Source: Symbiodinium sp. CCMP2592 (taxonomy: Eukaryota > Sar > Dinophyceae > Suessiales > Symbiodiniaceae). Taken from it: DNA of 64,000 bases. The notes under the pieces were generated by a model. It worked only from the letters and a program-made list of their open reading frames with translations, was not told where the DNA came from and made no database searches. Below, in pieces: positions 56,387-64,000 of this stretch (position 1 is the stretch's first letter; the number at the start of each line of letters is the position of its first letter). A program made the translations under genes and the position numbers. The stretch is taken from positions 923,017 through 987,016 of the forward strand of contig CAJNDT010006024.1 in the NCBI GenBank assembly GCA_905221615.1, read 5' to 3'.

Positions 56387-56476
56387 CTGGTGCAGTCTGA
56401 CTCGTCTTTTCTCGCCTTCCACATAGAGGTCGTTAACCATGAAGCTACAGCAACAGAGCATCTGCTGCGAAACCGC

Positions 56477-56852
56477 TCACTCAATTAGGAGCGAGTGCTG
56501 CCGATCATCCGCCAGCTGAAACAACATCAGCCCCTCCATGATGCTCTTGAGGTCTTCGGGCATTTTATCCCAAGAAGAGCGGGTTAGCTCCCAGACCTCT
56601 GCATACCCGGACATGCGTGATGATACCTGCAGCATGGGCAGCATCTTGTGATCTACAAGACCCTCCTCGCCGTGCAGGAAGAAGGAAGTCTTTCCCACGA
56701 TATGTCCAGGGGGGTACCGAGCCCTCAAGCGCTTGTTGCCTCTTCCAGTGAAGCCCTTCACCTCGGCGTGAAGCTTGCCGCTTCTGGCGACTGTGATGTC
56801 CTCCCCAATCTGCTCAAACTGGGCGATGGCGCCCCGGAATATCAGGTACAAC
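56477..56852 (-). CDS. SulP transporter last exon: CNB-like domain
   Basis: Acceptor CCCAG|GTTGTACC (AG at 56854-56853). 124 residues to a stop, including ARYPPGHIVGKTSFFLHGEE, YAEVWELTRSSWDKMPEDL and a final LADDRQHSLLIE. It could in principle belong to a separate CNB-domain gene, but strand, spacing and the known pairing with SulP support one gene. Confidence 0.6.
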
Positions 56853-59800
56853 CTGGGCTCTTGAAATCTGAGTTACCATAGCAAGGAGATCATACTATAT
56901 GATATAGATCCCTATTATGGTACCTGAAATAAACTCCTTAACGAAATTCCAGCAACGTGGGCTCTTGGTCGTGCGTAAGGCTCGTATAATGGGGCAGCCC
57001 ATTACGAACTTGGCACAGTGGCCGGAGCCTCGCGAGTGTGCCGCGAGGGACGAAGTTCATGTCTTCAAACGCTTGCTCGGGAAGCCGCTCGCCTTCGGGT
57101 TACTTTGTTACATTGTAGAAGCTTATATTACATTTGAAAGTCTATTATACTATACTATACCATACCATACCACACTATACTATGGAATAGTACCTGTAGT
57201 AAACGACCTGACGCGGACAAAGACACGCTGCCTTACACTACCCCGGCAACCCGACGCTTCGTGTTGAACCGCTGTCCTTGCTGACACGCTCGTCTATAGG
57301 CACTCTTGTACTCCTCAACATGAGCATTGTAGCAGTACCTGGCGTGGAGACTCAAACCGGCGGGAGAATCCGATGTGGGGTCAATAGGATCCTCGAAGCA
57401 ATACAATAGTCAGGGGCGAGTTATTCGCTTGGGAGGGTGGGGCAAGCAGCAAGAAATCTTGGGTCTGTGTTTTCTACTGACGCCAAATACATCTCAATGC
57501 GTGACATGAGACATGATACTGGCTTTCCTGTCTGAGTCTATTCCTCATGCATACATTATGACAGCTCAACATTTCCTGGTATCTCGTACCGTACAAGCTA
57601 AGGCTGATGGCATGATATAGCCTACTTCTACGGGGGCGATACGGGAACATCACTGTAAATCAGTATTCAAACCGTTCAAACCCTTACATGAGTCCCATCT
57701 TGCAGCCGAAGCACTCTCCCAGCAGCAAATCGTTGCAATAGTCCTTGGGAGCAAACTAAGCTGGGTGACAGCAACCGATGGGCCCTAAACCCTACATCTC
57801 AGACCAGGATTTTGCAACTTTGGCGTCTAAACGCTAGATTGCAGGCTACGATTTTCTGACTTTTTGGGGTCACGCCATGCTTTAGCATCAGCCCTTCGGG
57901 TACCGACCGACGAATACTTGATAGCTGTCATGGCCAGGCCATCATCAACGGGAGACCCAAGGTTCAGGGCACTTAGGGCTTAAAGGGTTTAGGGTCTAGG
58001 GTTAACAAAGTCAAACAGAAGCAGAAGCAAGGGCTCTTGCGAGACGTTGTTCTCAGTTGATTGCACAGCCTCGAAACTCGCTTATCAATCGCCGAACAAT
58101 TGCCCAGGTACCAAGGCATCCGACTCGGTGTCGAAGGCATCAAATGCACCCGCGCCCAATGGGCGGAAGTTGCATGTCATCCGTCGGTGCAACCTCACGG
58201 AGGTTTCGACAGAACACATGTCAAACCTTCAACACCGGAAGAATGAAAACCTCTCAAGATTATGCCCGGGTGCCGTCCACTGGTTCCCTGGCAGGACTCG
58301 GCATCCAAGTCTGTGTCGAAATCCTCGAACATCTTCAGCTCCTCGGTGGCGATGTCTACGCCACGGTCTTGGAGGACCTCTCTGCCAGCGGAATTCTGCG
58401 TTTTGGGGCTTGAGGTCTGTAGGGTGTTGCCACTTGATGCCCCGGCTGCTGGTCCAATAAGCTTTTGCCACACCTTTTGCCGCGTCGCTTAAATGCCACA
58501 CCGACATTTATTTAGTTTTGCCTTCCGTCTTCAACCTGTCTGCTGCAACTATAGACATGTCGCAACAGTCTCCCTCAACCCACAAACGCGAAGCACTACC
58601 TGAAAAGCCAAGGACATGTCTTACGAGGCAGACAAGCTACTACAGCTGGCATCATGACCTCTATACCACCACTGCGAATAATCATAACTCAGTCATTAAC
58701 TAAACCCTAAACTCATGGCCTAGGCCGCCCACCTTCGATGGTGGGCGGCGCTTGAGCTTCTCGACATCGATGGCGCAGGTCGATCCAGGACGCTCGCCCG
58801 CCGTTCCACAGACAGGGGTACTGTAGCACCCGGTAGGGACACGTTTTGCCGGAACCAGAAGCCCGGGGCTTGGAAGCTCCAGCGAGCAGAGTTCCAGGAG
58901 CTAGGGGCCTCCTGGCTGGTCTTAGGGGGGACTTGGACAAAATTTGCGTTGCCGCTGTTCCGCACCACTGGGCCCGCCTGGCCGCCCCCCCTCTGCTGGC
59001 CCCCCCTGCCCTTCCTGGCCCTCCTGACCTCCTGGCCCCGCCGGCCCGTACCTCTTGCCGTACTCTGCCCTACTCTGCCCTGCCTTTTCGGAGCAGAAGC
59101 TTGGCTGCAGAAATGTGTGGTTGTTGTTACCAACATGGACCTAACAGAGTTCAGGTCCTAAACCCTTTTAAAAGGTATAGGTTTGGGTGGTTTGCCGCCT
59201 CAGACGGCGTGGGGTGGGTGAGTTATGTGATGGCCCGCCACAGTCGGGCCATGGCTGCGATTCGCAGGCAACAAAACCGCTAATAAATCCTACAATCCCT
59301 GTTACACTACCGCTACGCAATCTTGCAGCAAACCCTAAACCCTGAACCCTGAACCCTATACCCTAAACCCAAACCAGAAACCTTCAGCAAAGCTGAAGGT
59401 CAGCCTGGCGCAGAGCGGGGTCCGGTGACTTGATTGCTCCAGCCATGGAGAGCTCCTCAGGGGTTAGGGTTTAGGGTTTATGGTTTAGGGTTTAGGGTTC
59501 CATGAAACAAGACGGCAAATGACATGGGAGTTTCCGAAAATAGGGGGCCCTAATATAGTACCCTAAATAGTAGGATCCTTAGTATAAGGACCTCAAAATA
59601 AGGAACCCCTAATTTTCGGAACTGGTGACAATAAGCATGCTACCAACTGCTAAGACTGCTTACCACTAACACTGCAACAACCACGCAGCGGCAGCAGTAG
59701 GGGTCGTCGTCTTGGTGTTGATGGTAGTAATCGCAGTGGTAGTCGCCGCAGTGGTATTAGTAGCGGTAGTGGCAGTGGTCTTGGCGGTGGTAGCGCTAGT

Positions 59801-61386
59801 GGTAGTTGTGGCCGTGCTGGCACTGAGTAGTGGGCGTAGTAGAAGTAATAGTAGCAGTGATTAGCAGGAGTAGTAGTCTTAGCAGTGGTGGTGGTGGTAG
59901 TAGTAGTAGCAGTAGTAGTGGTGGTAGTAGTAGTGGCAGTAGTCGTACGCGGGTGGTGGCCGTAGCATCAGTAGTACAGTCGTCGTCGTTGTCGTCGTCG
60001 CGCAACTGTATTATTCTACTAACTGTATATAATATAAGATGCTGAATTCTTGCATATTAGTATATATGTGTTTGTTGCGTATTGTAGTAACTGGCACTGG
60101 TCGTCGACGTCATGTACGTGGTCGTCTGCATCCATCGTCCTCACGCAATACTGCGACCTCTCGGTATTGACATAGCTGTCAGCGTCATCGTGGTCATGCC
60201 GGTCCTCGTCACCAAGTCGACAGTCATCATGGCACCATCACCACCACTGTCGCCTCTAAAGAATAGCATAGCTATCATCAGCCACAACAACAATGTAACA
60301 AACACAACAAAATCATCAGGAGCAGCATTATCATAATTGCCGCCGGCACGACATGCATGCTAATCGATCACAACAGAATTGGACTTCCACACACTTAGTA
60401 GCATGGCCCAGGAAGGTACAGATGTCTGGTTGCAGGATTGGGGAGGGTGGGGGGTGTGCCGGACATGCGTTGTGGCAGTGAGAGCCGGTGCGAGGCTGTG
60501 CAAGTTTGTCGAGTTGGATAACTCCTGGAAGACGTCTGGGGACATTCGGCTGAAGAAGACATGGACGCCACTGCGGAAGGCCTTCTCCACCTGCCGAGGG
60601 CAAAAATCCAGAAACTACGTCTGTAACGAGCCGGAGCCGGAACCCATCAGGATATGATTGTTGTACTGCCTTATCAAGGACTCCCAGAAAAAAATCGTCT
60701 GCTGCAAGGGCTTCGACTGGGCCGAGACACGGAGGTCTTGACTTGCTTGGCGGCAGATGCGTCAATGTCAATCCTAGTTTATGGTTGGGGGAGGACTAAA
60801 AATGCGTATTTTTATCCCTTATTGGGTTTAAGTACCCATAAAATGTAAAATGTTACCCAACTACGACAAAGAATCACTCGCGAGAAGCTCAAGACGCAGT
60901 ACTTCAGGCGCCCCGCGGCGTCGTCGGTGGCGGTGTTCAAGACTTGGGAAACTTGCTCAGCGGAGCCGAAGAAAAGCCGACCCTGCAGGAAGAGCAGAAC
61001 GATTCGGTCTCCTTCCTTTCGTAAGACACGGAGCTCCCAAACAGGGCGCTTCGTACGACCCATACTCAGGTGTCCGGAGCTCACGCCACTGACCGGAGTG
61101 CCCTGCGAGCTTTGCCACAAGAACTCGAAGATGCTCAGTGCCAACCCGGTGCCAATGCCTGCGAAAGGTGACCACACCACGGCAACAGCAATGCACGCGA
61201 GGGTGATACCGTACTCAGGAGAGGGTAGCCGGACGCCAGCCAAGGTCACCTTTGAGGTTGGCAGATGACGGTAGGACAGCAGCGCATCCTCCACGAGGCT
61301 GATGGAGCTATTCATAAACAGTGCTCCCAAGAACCATGTGGGGATGAGGTAGCCGATCGGCACACCGGAAAGGAAGAGGCCCCCAC
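56477..61386 (-). CDS. SulP/SLC26-type anion transporter with STAS and CNB-like domains (partial)
   Basis: The exons found are 61386-60876, 60773-60743, 60590 to about 60490, 58377 to about 58290, and 56852-56477 (stop). Exon 1 encodes the last transporter helices (VPIGYLIPTWFLGALFMNS, ACIAVAVVWSPFAGIGTGLAL) and the start of a STAS domain (ELRVLRKEGDRIVLLFLQGR). Splicing gives VI|DIDASAAKQ|VEKAFRSGVHVFF, the characteristic STAS core. Intron 1 (60875-60774, 102 nt) is GA-AG; intron 2 (60742-60591, 152 nt) is GT-AG. The last exon (LYLIFRGAIAQFEQ, YPPGHIVGKTSFF) resembles a cyclic-nucleotide-binding fold. The family moves sulfate, bicarbonate or other anions across membranes; the substrate is not predictable here. 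The N-terminal exons are not found, so the gene is partial here or degraded. Confidence 0.7.
58285..58377 (-). CDS. Probable SulP transporter exon: post-STAS linker
   Basis: After AGAG the frame reads VLQDRGVDIATEELKMFEDF and then DTDLDAE, resembling the FxxLDxALE segment that follows the STAS domain in SulP proteins. The boundaries are approximate. Confidence 0.45.
58713..59330. other. GC-rich region with overlapping frames, no supported gene
   Basis: Frames of 138 and 145 codons overlap on opposite strands with Arg/Pro/Ala-rich composition and no recognisable motif. The region lies inside the SulP gene and is probably intronic. Confidence 0.5.
59455..59510 (+). repeat. TTTAGGG telomere-like relic
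   Basis: GGGTTTAGGGTTTATGG and similar units. A CCCTAAA relic of opposite orientation lies at about 59330-59375. Confidence 0.8.
59526..59624 (+). repeat. MITE-like element with GGGAGTTTCC left end
   Basis: GGGAGTTTCCGAAAATAGG at the left, CCTAATTTTCGGAAC at the right (right end degenerate). Sister of the copy at 32046. Confidence 0.75.
59680..60000 (+). repeat. GTA/GTG/GTC trinucleotide-rich tract
   Basis: Degenerate repeats of AGTAGTGGTG and GTCGTC units. Ser-rich and Val-rich frames here are artefacts. Confidence 0.85.
60490..60590 (-). CDS. SulP transporter exon: STAS core continuation
   Basis: After GGCAG the frame reads VEKAFRSGVHVFFSRMSPDV and then FQELSNS, matching the second half of a STAS domain. 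The 3' end of the exon is uncertain; the frame stays open to 60360. Confidence 0.6.
60876..61386 (-). CDS. SulP transporter exon: final membrane helices and STAS start
   Basis: This is the most recognisable exon. The 5' boundary is placed at a CCATCCACCTC-side acceptor (AG at 61388-61387), which is tentative, since the frame stays open to about 61435. The 3' donor is the GA after CGAGT (60876), restoring SRVIDIDAS. Confidence 0.72.
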
Positions 61387-62617
61387 CTCCATCCAGGGAA
61401 CGAAATATAAGGGCTTCGGTGTCAACAACAACCAAACTCCAACGCCCTTAAAAGACAATTTCACAGAAATGACCCAACTAACATGAACTCTGAAAGGAGA
61501 CCCAATACCAATCCAAATCACGAGCCGAGAAGCAGAAAAGAGCACAGGTAAACACGGACACGCGGTGGCTGCCGCCGTCCATTCGAAGCTGCACTGAGCT
61601 TCCTTGTAACAGAGGCCACATCTACAGCGTAATGCAAGCACAGATGCCTACTAGAGCTGCACAGCTTCGAGATACTCAGTTTATGAGAACGGTAGCTGTG
61701 TCAACTGAAAACTACCTGGCCTCATGAAACCGCAATATGCCAACAATTCTGCAGATCCACAAAACTCGAACCTGAGGCCTCAACCCTAAACCGCCAACCC
61801 TGAACCCACAGACCCTAAAGTGACCCTAAACCCTTAAACCCTGAAGCCCAAATATCCTCATAACTGCATACCAAAACCCTACATCAACCTGTTTCCAAAC
61901 GAGAGAAGGCGTCCCAGGCGGTGAAAGGCGATGATGCCACCACACATGCCCAGCAGAAGGTCCTGGGTTCTGGGGTTCTCAAGTCTGTCAGGGGTTTGGG
62001 TTTGGGGTTTAAGGTTCAGGTTTATAATGTATAGAGCTTGGAGTGGTGGTGAGGTTTATGGAGCTTTAGGACGCTATGAGTGCTAGGGTTTCTAAGTTTA
62101 GTGCTTAGGGTTCAGTGTCTGGGGGGTTTTTAGGGGGTGTGGGTTCAGCATCCTTTATTAAGTGCGAGGGTTCATTGCTGGCACAGAGTTGGGTTACGGC
62201 CTTGGGTTCAGTTATCAAGCCGCTTGGGCTCGGGCGCCAAACGGTTCTTGAACCACGCTTTTGGAAATAACAAAGCGCGTTGAATGCCAAGGATGCTCAC
62301 CTTCTTCAGAAACTCAAGATGCTTCGAGTTCCAGTGGCTCCTGTTCTAACAACCAACGCTGCCAAGGCACCACCCAGCCCACTGTGAGCAGCTCCCGGTC
62401 ATAGTCTAGTGCCTGCAAGGACGTGGCAGCTCCTCTTGCTACCAACCCTGTTCATGTGTCCGCATCAGCGAATATCACGAAATATGACCGGCTACTAGTT
62501 CATGCAGCGATGTATGGAGGTGGCGGTGCGAGTGATTGATGATGCTGGTCAGCGTGCTGCAGTCATGTTCGCGATATCTGTCGTACCTGTCGCAGTAGTA
62601 GGGACAAACCCGCCGCC

Positions 62618-63044
62618 ATCATGCATATATATATATATATATTAATATATATATTATATTTTATATTATATATATTATATAATATATATTATATATTATA
62701 TATTATATATTATATATTATATATTATATATTATATATTATATATTATATATTATATATTATATATTATATATTATATATTATATATTATATATTACATA
62801 TTACATATTACATATTACATATTATATATTATATGTTATATATTATATATTATATATTATATATTATATATTATATATTATATATTATATATTATATATT
62901 ATATATTATATATTATATATTATATATTATATATTATATATTATATATTATATATTACATATTACATATTATATATTATATATTATATATTACATATTAT
63001 ATATTATATATTAGATATTAGATATTATATATTATATATTATAC
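62618..63044. repeat. (ATTATAT)n heptanucleotide satellite, about 430 bp
   Basis: A near-perfect 7-bp repeat with occasional ATTACAT and ATTAGAT variants. The Ile/Tyr/Leu open frame over it is an artefact. Confidence 0.95.
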
Positions 63045-63049
63045 GTGCA

Positions 63050-64000
63050 TGCAAGAAGGTCTTGGAATCGGTTGCACAGCAATCCCAAAGCAGGCCGAAC
63101 CCAACTGCCCGAATTGAGGCTGTTGCACTCCAGACCTCAGACCCTTCTAAACCCTAAGCCCAGAAGAGCCCCAAGGAGATCCTATGCTTCAGTTTAAACT
63201 CGTACAAACCGGCTCGAACCCCCATAGACCCTCATAAACTCTTCTAGACCTCTATCTACCCTCTCATGAAACCCTACAAGCCAACATCAACCTTTCTGAC
63301 CCTAGCCCCCAAACCCTAACCCCTCCTAAGAGCCTCGAGCCCCCTAAGATCCGGCCCAGGTGCATCCGTGGGCGCCGGATCTCCCGGAGGTCCAGTTGGG
63401 AACCTCGAGGGGGACGTGCTTTGGTGTTTTTTTTATCAAAGTGTAGTATGGTGAATTGCTTTTATTGCGGTGTATACTAGCATCTTCTAGTACGTGATAG
63501 TGCATGTTGTTGTCGACCACTATAGCATATCATTATTCATCACAGTTTTTTGTTTGTAAATTCAAAGATGCTGTAGACTAATCTAGTTCATTGTAGCTCT
63601 GTGCAGGGCGAGCTTAGCTTCCAGGTTTGTGGTGTGGGGCTGCGATTTAGGCTTTCGTCTAAGCCTAGCCTTCGAACATTGAGTTCATGGGATCGCAAAT
63701 TTTCAGGTGCAGGGGTTGGACGAGAGGGCGGGCCTTCTCGCAAACATCTGAGGCTTGTACTTTCGTTCTGGCCTATGTACGGGGACAAATCACTATGAAT
63801 GTGGCACGAGTAATCCCATTCCGGGGCATTTAGAACCCGCGATTCGGGCGATCAGAACCGTAATGAAACTCTGAAACCCTACTGTCACCCTACTTTCAAG
63901 ATCTGCAGATCTGCACACAATTTACAGCTGTTTCAAAGAGGGCAGGTGCTAGCTGTTAAGCTCGAGTCGGAGAGCAAGGGAGACCTTCGCTGTCGAAGAG
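63050..64000. other. No recognisable gene
   Basis: Mixed sequence with CCCTAAA relics near 63140-63320 and short overlapping frames. Nothing supported. Confidence 0.6.

Larger units (their letters stand above)
52450..56470. other. Gene-poor region right of the large element
   Basis: Includes a GATGAT microsatellite (about 52468-52560) directly after the right end, several inverted-repeat elements (listed) and a TATG-rich tract at 56080-56200. No convincing gene. Confidence 0.6.

Noticed and set aside
60331-60771. 146-codon minus frame in the SulP gene
   Set aside because: It lies mostly in a predicted intron and a shifted frame; the STAS-like residues are in the neighbouring frame.
62621-63157. 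178-codon Ile/Tyr/Leu frame
   Set aside because: Translation of the (ATTATAT)n satellite; no stop can arise in this frame of the repeat.

Overview
The window looks like nuclear DNA of a dinoflagellate, probably near the Symbiodiniaceae/Suessiales; this is inferred from sequence alone. The signs are introns starting GA, GC or GT and ending AG with a G just after the acceptor, scattered TTTAGGG (plant/dinoflagellate-type) telomere-like relics, very low gene density, many microsatellites, and a membrane-embedded TIR-like protein of a type I recall from dinoflagellates. I found no tRNA, rRNA, CRISPR, operon or prokaryotic signal.

Layout. 1-13 kb is mostly gene-free, with small inverted-repeat elements (MITE-like, several with 4-bp target-site duplications), two related (TAC/TGC)n tracts and a 57-base poly-C run. 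13.3-15.2 kb carries a two-exon minus-strand gene for a 554-residue TIR-like membrane protein, with weaker hydrophobic coding islands on the same strand nearby (10.4-19.7 kb). 20-36 kb is repeat-rich: telomere-like arrays, TA microsatellites and a tandemly duplicated 350-bp block at 32.3-33.4 kb. 36.22-52.45 kb is a 16.2-kb block bounded by imperfect terminal inverted repeats starting CACTG/CACCG, interpreted as a CACTA-like DNA transposon. 52.5-56.4 kb and 61.5-64 kb are repeat-rich and gene-poor. 56.5-61.4 kb holds minus-strand exons of a SulP/SLC26-type anion transporter with a STAS domain and a C-terminal cyclic-nucleotide-binding-like domain.

The 16-kb element is the most interesting region. 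All its genes lie on the plus strand: a 579-aa Lys/Ala-rich protein, two small charged proteins, a gene reconstructed here as many short exons separated by introns of only 27-59 nt, a 48-residue charged microprotein, two further unknown proteins, and a split transposase-like gene with candidate D, D and E residues. Exons, introns and spacers are peppered with minihairpins: arms of 4-6 complementary bases around a fixed GGAA or GGGA loop, always in the same orientation. The arm sequences differ widely but stay complementary, which suggests selection or propagation of an RNA (or single-stranded DNA) hairpin with a GNRA tetraloop. By eye I counted over 30 in the element and only two comparable ones in the other 48 kb. 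Several sit at the start of predicted micro-introns. This is the main candidate for an undescribed system.
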